NCBI GenBank assembly: GCA_963782495.1
Contig: CAWAJU010000014.1
Span: forward strand, 1-64,000
Reading direction: 5' to 3'
From: DASQBT01 sp963782495
GTDB lineage: Bacteria > Pseudomonadota > Gammaproteobacteria > Burkholderiales > Thiobacillaceae
Length of the DNA: 64,000 nt
This document shows positions 41,863 through 51,011 of the stretch, piece by piece. A program made the position numbers and the translations under genes. Each line of letters begins with the position of its first letter. Within the stretch, counting starts at the first letter, position 1. Below the pieces are notes generated by a model. That model was not told where the DNA came from. It did not search any database and was given only the letters and a program-made list of their open reading frames with translations.

Positions 41863-43386
41863 CTACCCGGCCAGAAACAGCTTGTAGGCCGGATTGCGGG
41901 ATTCATCCCAGTAACGGTAACCCAGTTTTTCCAGAAACCTCCCGAAGCCAGGTTTCTCCTGGTCCGGCACCTGGATGCCCACCAGCACCCGGCCGTAGTC
42001 CGTCCCATGATTGCGGTAATGGAACAGGCTGATGTTCCAGCCCCGGCTCATGCTGTTGAGAAATTTCATCAGGGCGCCCGGCCGCTCCGGAAATTCAAAC
42101 CGGTAAACCAATTCGTTGATCGCGTTCGGCGCGCGTCCGCCTACCAGGTGGCGAATATGCAGTTTGGCCATTTCATTGTCAGTCAAGTCGCGCGCATCCA
42201 GGCCGTGTTGCTGCAGTTGGGCAATTAGCTTGTCGACCTCATCGCGGCCGTGAATCTGCAAACCGACGAATACATGGGCCACGGCCGGATCGGCATAGCG
42301 ATAATTGAACTCGGTGATGCTGCGTGCACCCAGCAATGAACAGAACGCGCGGAAACTTCCAGGTTTTTCCGGGATCGTTACCGCCAATATTGCTTCCCGC
42401 CGCTCGCCCAGTTCTGCGCGTTCCGCAATGTGACGCAGGCGATCGAAATTCATGTTGGCGCCGCTGGCAATCGCCACCAGATTCTTGCCCTTTAGGCGAT
42501 CGCCCGCTACCGCGGCCTTTAGCCCCGCCACTGACAGGGCACCGGCCGGCTCCAGGATGGAACGGGTGTCCTCGAACACGTCCTTGATCGCGGCGCACAC
42601 CGCATCGTTGTCCACCCGGATGATTTCGTCGACATACAGCTTAGCCAGGCGAAAGGTTTCCTTGCCAACCTGCTTGACGGCTACGCCATCGGCAAATATG
42701 CCCACGTTGGCAAGCTTCACCCGTTTGTCACGGCACAAGGACCGGGCCATGGCATCGGCATCTTCGGGCTCTACCCCCACGACACGGATTTCGGGACGCA
42801 AACGCTTGATATACACCGCAATTCCGGCAATCAGGCCGCCGCCGCCCACTGGCACGTAGACCGAATGAATGGGTCCGCTATGCTGTCTGAGCAACTCCAT
42901 CGCGATCGTGCCCTGACCGGCGATGACCGCCGGATCGTCATACGGATGAACGAAGCTGGCATTGCGCTCGCGCGCGATCACACGCGCCTTATCGTAGGCA
43001 TCGGAATACGAGTCCCCGTGCAGCACCACCTCTGCGCCGCGCGCTGCCACAGCGTTGATCTTGATCTGGGGCGTGGTCGCAGGCATGACAATCGTCGCCG
43101 CTACTCCGAGTCTTTGCGCAGCCAACGCAACACCCTGGGCATGGTTACCCGCGGATGCCGCCACCACCCCGCGTTTCAACTGCGCGGGAGTCAAACCAGC
43201 CATCTTGTTATATGCCCCGCGCAGCTTGAAGGAGAATACCGGCTGCAGGTCCTCGCGCTTGAGCCAGACATGGTTATCGAGCCGGCGTGACAAATTGCTC
43301 GCCAGTTCCAAAGGGGACTCGATCGCCACGTCGTAGACGCGTGCGGTCAGTATGCGTTCAAGATAATCGTCAACAGGCTTGGTCAT
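41863..43386 (-). CDS. ilvA: Biosynthetic threonine ammonia-lyase
   Basis: A 507-residue PLP enzyme making 2-oxobutanoate for isoleucine synthesis. PLP Lys54 lies in PVFSFKLRGAYNKM; AASAGNHAQGVALAAQ and PVGGGGLIAG bind cofactor. Two C-terminal ACT-like regulatory domains (IPEKPGSFRAFCSLLGARSI and FPERPGALMKFLNSMSRGWN) mark the isoleucine-inhibited biosynthetic form. Divergent from rpiA with a 74-base gap at 43387-43460. Confidence 0.97.
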   Translation of the reverse strand: MTKPVDDYLERILTARVYDVAIESPLELASNLSRRLDNHVWLKREDLQPVFSFKLRGAYNKMAGLTPAQLKRGVVAASAGNHAQGVALAAQRLGVAATIVMPATTPQIKINAVAARGAEVVLHGDSYSDAYDKARVIARERNASFVHPYDDPAVIAGQGTIAMELLRQHSGPIHSVYVPVGGGGLIAGIAVYIKRLRPEIRVVGVEPEDADAMARSLCRDKRVKLANVGIFADGVAVKQVGKETFRLAKLYVDEIIRVDNDAVCAAIKDVFEDTRSILEPAGALSVAGLKAAVAGDRLKGKNLVAIASGANMNFDRLRHIAERAELGERREAILAVTIPEKPGSFRAFCSLLGARSITEFNYRYADPAVAHVFVGLQIHGRDEVDKLIAQLQQHGLDARDLTDNEMAKLHIRHLVGGRAPNAINELVYRFEFPERPGALMKFLNSMSRGWNISLFHYRNHGTDYGRVLVGIQVPDQEKPGFGRFLEKLGYRYWDESRNPAYKLFLAG

Positions 43387-43460
43387 TTAGTTATTAGGAG
43401 TTTGAGGAAAACCGGGATTCCCGCTATCTTTGCAGGTTGACAGCAGAATAGGCAAGCGAG

Positions 43461-44120
43461 ATGACACAGGACGAAATGAAACAAGCCGTGGCCAGAGCAG
43501 CGATCGATTACGTCAAGGACGGGATTATTGGCGTGGGTACAGGTTCCACCGCCAATCATTTCATCGACCAGCTGGCCATGATCAAGGGGCGTATAGACGG
43601 CGCGGTTGCCAGTTCAGAAGCGACGGCGCAGCGGCTCAGGGGCCACGGCATAGCGGTGTTCGATCTGAACAGCGTGGATGGCATGGATATCTATGTGGAT
43701 GGCGCAGACGAGATCACCGAGCACTTCCACATGATCAAGGGCGGCGGCGGCGCGCTGACGCGGGAAAAAATCGTAGCGGCCTGCGCCCGACACTTCGTCT
43801 GCGTCGCGGATCAATCCAAGCTGGTGGGCGTATTGGGCAGCTTTCCTCTGCCGGTGGAGGTGATTCCCATGGCCAGAGGCTACGTGGCGCGCGAACTGGT
43901 CAAATTGGGTGGCCAGCCCAAATTGCGCGAGGGTTTCACGACCGATAACGGCAATGTGATACTGGATGTCTCGGGTTTGAGCATCCTGGACCCGGTTGCC
44001 GTTGAATCGGCAATCAACGAGATAACCGGGGTGGTCACCAATGGGCTGTTTGCGCGCCGCCCTGCGGATATCCTCCTGCTCGGGACCGAATCCGGGGTCA
44101 AGACCTCAATCCGACGCTGA
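43461..44120 (+). CDS. rpiA: Ribose-5-phosphate isomerase A
   Basis: A 219-residue enzyme interconverting ribose 5-phosphate and ribulose 5-phosphate. GVGTGSTANHFIDQL (phosphate loop), DLNSVDGMDIYVDGADEI (catalytic Asp), KGGGGALTREKIVA (Lys) and the Glu in PLPVEVIPMA are present. Normal length. Its end overlaps the convergent yacG by 15 bases. Confidence 0.97.
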   Translation: MTQDEMKQAVARAAIDYVKDGIIGVGTGSTANHFIDQLAMIKGRIDGAVASSEATAQRLRGHGIAVFDLNSVDGMDIYVDGADEITEHFHMIKGGGGALTREKIVAACARHFVCVADQSKLVGVLGSFPLPVEVIPMARGYVARELVKLGGQPKLREGFTTDNGNVILDVSGLSILDPVAVESAINEITGVVTNGLFARRPADILLLGTESGVKTSIRR

Positions 44121-44306
44121 AGATTCTGGGTCAGCCGTTCCTTCCGCAGCCGGCACTCGATAAGACTCGGTAGCCCATTGGCCCAAATCAATCATTTTGC
44201 AGCGCTCGCTGCAAAATGGCCGGTAAGGATTGTCCGGACTGTAGACCTGTAATCGACCGCAGTTTGGACAGGCCGCTTTGGTCTTGGGCTGCTTTGCCGG
44301 TTTCAT
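44106..44306 (-). CDS. yacG: DNA gyrase inhibitor YacG (zinc-finger protein)
   Basis: A 66-residue protein with a four-Cys zinc finger, CPNCG and CSERC, followed by KMIDLGQWATESYRVP. In E. coli YacG binds GyrB and inhibits gyrase. The ATG at 44306 overlaps the zapD stop (ATGA); the frame opens further upstream inside zapD. The second Cys pair is encoded inside a perfect palindrome (44193-44218). The zapD-yacG pairing is conserved in betaproteobacteria. Confidence 0.92.
   Translation of the reverse strand: MKPAKQPKTKAACPNCGRLQVYSPDNPYRPFCSERCKMIDLGQWATESYRVPAAEGTADPESSASD
44193..44218. repeat. 26-bp perfect palindrome inside yacG
   Basis: CATTTTGCAGCG at 44193-44204, a two-base centre, then CGCTGCAAAATG at 44207-44218. 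It codes for the second zinc-ligand pair of YacG and lies 73 bases beyond the convergent rpiA stop. It could form a strong hairpin in either transcript, though no T run follows. Terminator or coincidence cannot be told apart. Confidence 0.6.
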
Positions 44307-45100
44307 AGGCTGCAAAACGTCAGCTCGAAATCGAGCGGCTCCGCGCACACTTTGGGATGTCCAGGCATGCAGCGTACGAAGCGGATGTTGAGCGCATACT
44401 TGTTGGCAGAAATTTCCGGAACGCAAGGGTAGTCATCTGCCAGTCCAACGCGCACCATATGCGCGTGGCGCCCCTCCATCATCAACTGAAACAAGCCGCC
44501 GCTGGCTCTCTGCTGGTGTGGATCGCTGCCTTCGCGCAACAGTTTCAAAACAATGCCCACCCCCGCGCGAACCGGCAGCATGGGTTCCAGCCAGGTCTGC
44601 AGATTCTGCCGGCGCGTGTTGGCGGGAAAATGTAGCCAGCGGTGATAGCCTGGAAGGTCAAATTCGCAAAGACCGCCAGGAATCACCGCCCGTTGCTTGA
44701 TCGCCATCAGCCACTCATCTTCCTTGATGTGATGGCCAACTTTTCCCGGCATGGCATGTATGCCGGAGTAGGCCTTTTCGATCTCGGCCAGCACCGCCTC
44801 CAGCTTGCCGGCGGCGACGCCGGGATTGCCGCTTAGCGCCGCCAAACTTGTACGCTGACGCTCCAGTTCCTGCAGCAGTTCCGACTTCAGGTCGGAGCGC
44901 GCCGCAACCTCGCCGATTTCAAACAAGGTCAGGAGCGCCGCATGGTGATCGAAACCGTTGTTGCCCGCCACGTACCAATCCAGCCTGTCGAATAGATCTT
45001 CAAGCCTGAGCAGAATGCGGATGCGTTCGTTTAAGGGATATTCGTAACGAATCATGGTCATGGGCGGCACCCTGGACGCTTTAGCGGATAACGCGCTCAT
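44303..45100 (-). CDS. zapD: Cell division protein ZapD
   Basis: A 265-residue protein that bundles FtsZ filaments. Core begins MIRYEYPLNERIRILLRLED at codon 16; GGAGG four bases before the first ATG supports the longer start, but the second (45055) cannot be excluded. PLNERIRILLRLEDLFDRL, SELLQELERQRTSLAALSGN and LPGYHRWLHFPANTRRQNL are diagnostic (DUF1342). Coupled to yacG. Confidence 0.95.
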   Translation of the reverse strand: MSALSAKASRVPPMTMIRYEYPLNERIRILLRLEDLFDRLDWYVAGNNGFDHHAALLTLFEIGEVAARSDLKSELLQELERQRTSLAALSGNPGVAAGKLEAVLAEIEKAYSGIHAMPGKVGHHIKEDEWLMAIKQRAVIPGGLCEFDLPGYHRWLHFPANTRRQNLQTWLEPMLPVRAGVGIVLKLLREGSDPHQQRASGGLFQLMMEGRHAHMVRVGLADDYPCVPEISANKYALNIRFVRCMPGHPKVCAEPLDFELTFCSL

Positions 45101-45170
45101 GATGCCTCCGGGTGCGAGTGCCTGCTTTACTTCGCCAGCGAGGCTGATTCTCCATGAATATCAAGCCAAA

Positions 45171-45776
45171 TCAAGTTTTCTTATTGGCCAATGAAGAATA
45201 TTTTTGATTCAAGGCCTGGATTTTTGCGCCCAGTTCTGCAAGCCCCCCCTCGTTCAAGATGACGTCGTCGGCCAGTGCCAGACGGGCTGGACGGTCAACC
45301 TGAACCGCCAGGATAGCCCCCACGTCTTCCCGACTCAGCTTGCTGCGCGCCATCGTGCGGGCGATTTGCAGTTGCGAGCTGCAGTCCACCACCAGCACCC
45401 GGTCCAGCAAATCAGCGTACCCCCCCTTCTCCACCAATAATGGGACCACGACCACGACATAGGGTACGGTCAAGGCCTTCAACTGCTCCTCCACCCGGCT
45501 GTGAATCAAAGGGTGCAATATGGCTTCCAGCTTGCGTCTCAGGGCCGCGTCGCCAAACACCGCGCGGCGCATGAACGCCCGGTTAAGGGCGCCTTCCGGG
45601 CCGACGTAATCCGCGCCGAACTGCGCCTGGATTAGCGGCATGGCTTGCCCTTCACTACGAGTCAGGTCGTGTGCGATTTGATCGGTATCAATAACCGGCA
45701 CCCCGTGCTGGGCAAACAACTCTGCGACTGTCGACTTGCCGGACCCGATGCCTCCGGTCAGGCCGACAACCAGCAT
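45171..45776 (-). CDS. coaE: Dephospho-CoA kinase
   Basis: A 201-residue P-loop kinase carrying out the last step of CoA synthesis. MLVVGLTGGIGSGKSTVAEL is the P-loop, VIDTDQIAHDL the substrate Asp, and VVVVPLLVEKGGYADLLDRV follows. One-base overlap with pilD, giving the conserved order pilB-pilC-pilD-coaE-(zapD-yacG). Confidence 0.97.
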   Translation of the reverse strand: MLVVGLTGGIGSGKSTVAELFAQHGVPVIDTDQIAHDLTRSEGQAMPLIQAQFGADYVGPEGALNRAFMRRAVFGDAALRRKLEAILHPLIHSRVEEQLKALTVPYVVVVVPLLVEKGGYADLLDRVLVVDCSSQLQIARTMARSKLSREDVGAILAVQVDRPARLALADDVILNEGGLAELGAKIQALNQKYSSLANKKT

Positions 45777-46630
45777 CAGAAACTGGCCAGATAGGCGCGG
45801 GTCAGGTCAGCGCCAAAAAACAACGCGACCACGCCGCCGCCGGCCAGATAAGGGCCGAAGGGTATGGGGATACGGCGGTCGTGGCGCACCAGAACAATCA
45901 TCGCAAGGCCGGCCAGCGCCCCAACCAGGGAAGACAGCAAAATGACCACCGGGAGCAACTCCCAGCCCAACCAGGCGCCGACGGCGGCCAACAGCTTGAA
46001 GTCGCCATAACCCATGCCTTCTTTGCCGGTAACCAGCTTGAACGCCCAGTAGACCAGCCACAGGCTCAGATAACCTACCATGGCGCCAATCAGTGCGGAC
46101 TGTAAGGTCGTGAAGACGCCAAACAAATTGAACAGCAGGCCCAACCAAAGTAGGGGCAGGGTTAGAGCATCCGGAAGCAGGGTTGTATCCAGATCAATGA
46201 ATGCCAGCGCCACCAGCGCCCAAACGAAAACCAAACCACCGGCCAATCTCAGGCTGGGACCAAATTTCCAGGCAAGCACGGCAGCCAGCAAGGCAGCCAG
46301 CAGTTCCACTGCCGGGTAGCGCAGGCCGATTGGCGTTCCGCAGGCGCGGCAACGGCCGCGCAATGCCAGCCAGCTAAGTACCGGGATATTCTCCAGCGCC
46401 GAGATGAGATGGCCGCAGTTGGGGCAGGCGGAACGCGGTCCCCAAAGATTGTAGGCCGGCGAAGCTGCAACGACCTCGCCACGCAACTCGGCGCACTGGA
46501 GCTGCCAATCCGATTCCAGCATCTTGGGCAGCCGGTGTATCACGACGTTGAGAAAGCTGCCGACCAGCAGTCCAAGAACAAAGATCGAACCAGTGAAGAA
46601 CACCGGCTCGCCGCGCAGGAGTTCGATCAC
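45776..46630 (-). CDS. pilD: Prepilin peptidase/N-methyltransferase
   Basis: A 284-residue polytopic aspartic peptidase that processes type IV prepilins. The N-terminal domain carries a zinc-type tetra-Cys site (CPNCGHLISA and CRACGTPIG). About seven transmembrane helices follow, with catalytic Asp in LVALAFIDLDTTLLPDALTL and in GKEGMGYGDFKLLAA (GxGD). Start overlaps pilC by four bases. Confidence 0.96.
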   Translation of the reverse strand: MIELLRGEPVFFTGSIFVLGLLVGSFLNVVIHRLPKMLESDWQLQCAELRGEVVAASPAYNLWGPRSACPNCGHLISALENIPVLSWLALRGRCRACGTPIGLRYPAVELLAALLAAVLAWKFGPSLRLAGGLVFVWALVALAFIDLDTTLLPDALTLPLLWLGLLFNLFGVFTTLQSALIGAMVGYLSLWLVYWAFKLVTGKEGMGYGDFKLLAAVGAWLGWELLPVVILLSSLVGALAGLAMIVLVRHDRRIPIPFGPYLAGGGVVALFFGADLTRAYLASF

Positions 46631-47844
46631 CCTACCGCTTGGCCCAACTTGAAGATAGGCAGATACATGGCGACCACCAGACCGCCGATCAGCACTCCGA
46701 GCACCACCATGATCATGGGTTCGATCAGGCTCGAGATGGCATCCACCGCGTCATCCACTTCCTGCTCATAGAAATCGGCCACCTTGCCCAGCATGGCGTC
46801 GAGCGAACCTGACTCCTCGCCGATCGCGGTCATTTGCATCACCATGTTGGGAAATTTCCCCGTGCTTTGCATGGCTGTGGTCAACGCGGTACCGGTGGCC
46901 ACGTCGGCCTTGATGCGATAGGTCGCCTCTTCGTAAACATAGTTTCCGGCGGCGCCGGCCACGGAGTCCATTGCTTCCACCAGGGGCACACCGGCGGCAA
47001 ACATGGTGGACAGCGTCCGGGTCCATCGCGCAATGGTGGCCTTTTCTATCAATATGCCAAAAATGGGCAAACGCAGCGTCAGCCTATCCATGAAGATCTG
47101 GATGGGCTTGGATCGCTGCCAGGCCTTCATGAATGCCGCGGTGCCACCAATCAGGATGCCGAATATCGCCCACCACCATTTGACGAAGAAATCGGATATC
47201 TTCATCACCACCAAGGTGGGCGCAGGCAAGTCCGCGCCAAAGTTGGTGAACAATTCCTTGAACGCCGGAATGACAAAGATCATTATGACAGCCGTCACGA
47301 TAAAGGCCACCGTAATCACCGCAGCGGGATAGAACAGTGCAGACTTGATCTTGCTCTTGAGGGCGAGGATCTTTTCCTTATAGGTCGCCAGCCGATCGAG
47401 CACGCCATCCAGGATACCCGCCTGTTCACCCGCGTTCACCAGGTTGCAGAACAGAGCGTCGAAGTACTTGGGATGCTTGCTGAACGCCTGGTACATGCTG
47501 CTGCCTTTTTCGATATCCGCCTTTACCTCGGCCAACAGTCTCTGCACCGATGGATTGGAATTCCCCTTGGCGACAATATCGAAGGATTGCAACAAGGGAA
47601 CGCCGGCTTTCATCATGGTTGCGAGTTGCCGTGTGAACAGGGCGATATCCTTTTCCGTGATCTTCCTGGCACCAGCGAACAAGGTGCTTTGCTTGCGCAC
47701 CTTGGTGACCGTGATGCCCTGGCGGCGCAGCTGCGCAGCAACCAGCGCCTCGCCGGCTGCCAGCATCTGGCCCTTGATCTTCTTGCCCCTCTTGTCCATT
47801 CCTTCCCACTGGAAGGTTGCATCCTTGATGACAGCAGTAGCCAT
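46627..47844 (-). CDS. pilC: Type IV pilus inner-membrane platform protein PilC
   Basis: A 405-residue type II secretion/T4P F-domain protein. Two homologous cytoplasmic domains (about 65-190 and 270-390) are separated and followed by transmembrane helices. Seen: FTRQLATMMKAGVPLLQSFD, NAGEQAGILDGVLDRLA, WTRTLSTMFAAGVPLVEAMD and GEESGSLDAMLGKVADFYEQ, the paired F-domain signatures. Ends 12 bases after pilB. Confidence 0.96.
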   Translation of the reverse strand: MATAVIKDATFQWEGMDKRGKKIKGQMLAAGEALVAAQLRRQGITVTKVRKQSTLFAGARKITEKDIALFTRQLATMMKAGVPLLQSFDIVAKGNSNPSVQRLLAEVKADIEKGSSMYQAFSKHPKYFDALFCNLVNAGEQAGILDGVLDRLATYKEKILALKSKIKSALFYPAAVITVAFIVTAVIMIFVIPAFKELFTNFGADLPAPTLVVMKISDFFVKWWWAIFGILIGGTAAFMKAWQRSKPIQIFMDRLTLRLPIFGILIEKATIARWTRTLSTMFAAGVPLVEAMDSVAGAAGNYVYEEATYRIKADVATGTALTTAMQSTGKFPNMVMQMTAIGEESGSLDAMLGKVADFYEQEVDDAVDAISSLIEPMIMVVLGVLIGGLVVAMYLPIFKLGQAVG

Positions 47845-47855
47845 ACTTCGTCCTC

Positions 47856-49568
47856 CTACATATTGGTGACGGCTTCAACTTCCTCCAGGGAAGTGACGCC
47901 TGCCTTGACCTTGAGCAAGCCGGCCTGGCGCAGATCCAGCACGCCCTCGCGCCGGGCCTGGTCGGCGATATCGACCGAGGTGCCGTTCTTCAGAATGATG
48001 CGGGTCATTTCGTCGGTAATGGGCATGACCTGATAAATGCCGGTGCGTCCCTTGTAGCCGCTGTCCTGGCAAAGCTCGCAGCCTGCCGGAGCGTAATACT
48101 GCCAGGCACCTTCCAGATCCGACTCACTAAAGCCGGCACTGAGCAGGGCTTCCGGCGGGATATCTACCGGCTTCTTGCAGGAACAAAGTTTGCGCGCCAG
48201 GCGCTGGGCGGTAATGCAGATTACCGAAGAGGCCACGTTGAACGGTGCCACGCCCATGTTGAGCAGGCGCGTGAGGGTACCCGGCGCGTCATTGGTATGC
48301 AGGGTGGACAAGACCATGTGGCCGGTCTGTGCGGCCTTGATGGCGATGTCGGCTGTTTCCAGGTCGCGAATCTCGCCCACCATGATGACATCCGGGTCCT
48401 GGCGCAAGAACGACTTGAGGGCAGCGGCGAAGGTCAGGCCGGCCCGTTCATTCAAGTTCACCTGGTTTACGCCAGCCAACTGAATTTCGGCCGGATCCTC
48501 TGCGGTGGAGATGTTCACGCCCGGCTTATTGAGAATATTGAGACAGGTGTAGAGCGACACCGTCTTGCCAGAACCGGTGGGGCCCGTCACCAGGACCATC
48601 CCATACGGCCGCTGCACCGCATTGAGCAGCAATTCCTTTTGCCATGGCTCGTAACCCAAGGCCTCAATGCCCAACTGCGCGCTGGTGGGATCCAGAATCC
48701 GCATGACGATCTTTTCGCCAAACAAGGTCGGCAGGGTGGATACCCGAAAATCAATCGCGCGGCTCTTGGACAGCACCATCTTGACCCTGCCGTCCTGCGG
48801 CACACGCTTCTCCGCGATGTCCAGCTTGGAAATCACCTTGATGCGGGAAGCGATTTTTTCCTTGATTGCCAACGGTGGCTGGGCAATTTCATACAGGATG
48901 CCGTCGCGCCGGTAGCGTATGCGGTAGAACTTTTCGTACGGTTCGAGGTGTATGTCCGACGCGCCGGTGTTGATGGCATCCAGCATGATCTTTTGCAAAT
49001 AGCGCACCACCGGCGCATCGTCGATTTCGACTCCACCGGTATCCTGCGGGACGGTCGTGTCCTCGTCGGCGAAATCGAGATTGAGTTCTTCCGTGTTCAG
49101 CACGTCCAAGGTGCTGTCCATGGCGGACTCGACCTTTTCGATCAATTTGCCAAGCTTGTCGTCCTCGACCACAACCGGCTCGATGGAGAGTCCGGTCTGA
49201 AATTTCACTTCATCCAGGGCCTGAAGGTTGGTGGGGTCGGACACCCCGACGAACAGTTTGTTTCCGCGCTGGAATAGGGCCGCCACCCGGCGCTTCTGCA
49301 TCAGTTTCGGGTCAAGCAGGCCCTGGGGGATGGACTCAGGGTCCAGCGCATTCAGATCAAGAAAGGGATAACTGAAGGCATGGGCGGCAAATTCCGCCAC
49401 TTGCACACTTTTTAGCCTGGTGCTGCGCAGGAGTTCCGGGACAAAGCCTTCGCTGTTGTTCGCGCTGCGGGACACAATGGTATCCACTTCGCGCTCGGCC
49501 AACAGACCCTGGGCCACCAAAGCGCGGGCCAAGCCAGTCAGATGGGAAGTAGCGCCTACGGCAGCCAT
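47856..49568 (-). CDS. pilB: Type IV pilus assembly ATPase PilB
   Basis: A 570-residue extension ATPase. N-terminal MshEN-type domain (AQGLLAEREVD to YPFLDLNALDPESIPQGLLD), then the secretion ATPase core with Walker A GPTGSGKTVSLYT, Asp box, Walker B in DPDVIMVGEIRDLETADIA, His box TGHMVLSTLHTNDA and the tetra-Cys zinc site (CSCKKP, CELCQDS). A GTG eight codons upstream is an alternative start. No pilin gene is nearby. Confidence 0.96.
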   Translation of the reverse strand: MAAVGATSHLTGLARALVAQGLLAEREVDTIVSRSANNSEGFVPELLRSTRLKSVQVAEFAAHAFSYPFLDLNALDPESIPQGLLDPKLMQKRRVAALFQRGNKLFVGVSDPTNLQALDEVKFQTGLSIEPVVVEDDKLGKLIEKVESAMDSTLDVLNTEELNLDFADEDTTVPQDTGGVEIDDAPVVRYLQKIMLDAINTGASDIHLEPYEKFYRIRYRRDGILYEIAQPPLAIKEKIASRIKVISKLDIAEKRVPQDGRVKMVLSKSRAIDFRVSTLPTLFGEKIVMRILDPTSAQLGIEALGYEPWQKELLLNAVQRPYGMVLVTGPTGSGKTVSLYTCLNILNKPGVNISTAEDPAEIQLAGVNQVNLNERAGLTFAAALKSFLRQDPDVIMVGEIRDLETADIAIKAAQTGHMVLSTLHTNDAPGTLTRLLNMGVAPFNVASSVICITAQRLARKLCSCKKPVDIPPEALLSAGFSESDLEGAWQYYAPAGCELCQDSGYKGRTGIYQVMPITDEMTRIILKNGTSVDIADQARREGVLDLRQAGLLKVKAGVTSLEEVEAVTNM

Positions 49569-49624
49569 AGTTTTTCTATCAGTCCGGTTCACGACAATAC
49601 TATATCGGCTCTACGCCCCGAAAA

Positions 49625-50932
49625 TTAACCCCTGCCCCGATTTGCGTCGTTATTATGCTCCGCGATCGGCGACACCGGAAAGAGCTTGGCCACCTTAACC
49701 ACGCGGCCCTGGGTCTGAACGATTTCGATGGGAATTTCCCCAATCTTGATACTGACCCCCGCCTCTGGAATTTCTTCCAGATGTTCAAGTATGACGCCGT
49801 TCAGTGTGCGCGGTCCATCCAGGGGAAAATCCAGACCCAGCTTGCGATTCAGATGTCGCACCATGGCTGTGCCCTCCACCAGCCAACCCCCGTCTTCCGT
49901 GGGCTTGAGCCAGCCCAACTGACCTGGGGCCTGGGTGGTGAATTCGCCAACCAGTTCCTCCAGAATATCTTCCAGACTCAATAGGCCTTTCAATTCGCCA
50001 TACTCATCCACTACCAGCGCCAGGCGTTTCTGATTGTCCTGGAAATGCCTGAGCTGGGTAAAAAGCGGCGTGCCGCTGGGCACGAAGTAGGGTTCTGTGA
50101 CAATCTCCCGCAAAGTCTCCGCAGTCACATTTCCCGCAAGTATTGGCCGGAGCGCGCGTCTGACATGGAGTATGCCCACGATGCTGTCCGGCGAGCCTTC
50201 ATAAACCGGCACCCGAGTGTGGTGGCTGGTGGAAAGCCGCTGTACCAGTCGCTCCGGTTCATCCGTCAGGTCAAGCGCTTCAATCTGGCTGCGCGGAGTC
50301 ATCACGTCGTCCACCGTGACACTCTCCAGACTCAGAAGATTGAGCAGAATTTCGCGGTGCTTTCCCGGCAACAGTTTTCCTGTCTCATTGACCAGGGTGC
50401 GCAGTTCCTCCACGCCCAGATGTCCCTGCTCACTGGTTCCGCCCTTGCTTAGCCGAAACAGCCTGAGCAGGCCAGTCACAAACAGATTGACGAACCATAC
50501 GGCCGGATAGAGCAGCTTGCGCAGCGGAGCCAGGACAAAGCTGGACGCATGGGCCACTTGTTCCGGATACGTTGCGCCCGCCACTTTTGGCGTGAGTTCG
50601 GCGAACACCAGAATCAGAAACGTCACGCTCAATGTAGCGAGTGTCAGGGCCAATTCGTCGTGACCGAACAGTCTGAAGGATATGACCGTCACCAATGCCG
50701 CCGATGCGGAATTCAGGAGATTGCTGCCAATCAGGACCACGCCCAGCAACTCGTCGATCTTGTTCAGCAGCGCCTGGGTCAGCTTCGCCGCCCGGTGTCC
50801 CTGGGCTGCCAAGGCTCTCAGCCGATAGCGGTTAACCGACATCATGGCGGTTTCGGCGGCGGAAAAGAACGCGGCGAGAAGGAGAAATAGAACGAGCATG
50901 CCGATCAGCACGCCCAGGGAAATGTCATCCAA
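49625..50932 (-). CDS. HlyC/CorC-type (CNNM) membrane protein with CBS pair
   Basis: A 435-residue protein: DUF21/CNNM transmembrane domain (about 1-190, with FFSAAETAMMSVNRYRL and the FAELTPKVAGATYPE motif), two CBS domains (VDDVMTPRSQIEALDLTDE; LRHFQDNQKRLALVVDEYGE) and a C-terminal CorC_HlyC domain (WLVEGTAMVRHLNRKLGLDF). Such proteins export Mg2+/Co2+ or regulate it. Lies downstream on the same strand of the ccsA-like gene. Confidence 0.93.
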   Translation of the reverse strand: MDDISLGVLIGMLVLFLLLAAFFSAAETAMMSVNRYRLRALAAQGHRAAKLTQALLNKIDELLGVVLIGSNLLNSASAALVTVISFRLFGHDELALTLATLSVTFLILVFAELTPKVAGATYPEQVAHASSFVLAPLRKLLYPAVWFVNLFVTGLLRLFRLSKGGTSEQGHLGVEELRTLVNETGKLLPGKHREILLNLLSLESVTVDDVMTPRSQIEALDLTDEPERLVQRLSTSHHTRVPVYEGSPDSIVGILHVRRALRPILAGNVTAETLREIVTEPYFVPSGTPLFTQLRHFQDNQKRLALVVDEYGELKGLLSLEDILEELVGEFTTQAPGQLGWLKPTEDGGWLVEGTAMVRHLNRKLGLDFPLDGPRTLNGVILEHLEEIPEAGVSIKIGEIPIEIVQTQGRVVKVAKLFPVSPIAEHNNDANRGRG

Positions 50933-51011
50933 GGCGGGGAAATTTAGTGGGCCAGGGCCTGATCAGTGTTAGCAAGCTTCAGCCGTCTGTCAAGGCTTGT
51001 GCGCCTGTGAT

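Noticed and set aside
43430..43948. 172-codon frame overlapping rpiA
   Set aside because: It is the out-of-frame shadow of rpiA, which has all active-site motifs.
44106..44426. Longer (106-codon) form of yacG
   Set aside because: The first 40 codons lie within zapD in another frame; the ATG at 44306 is the coupled start giving the usual YacG.
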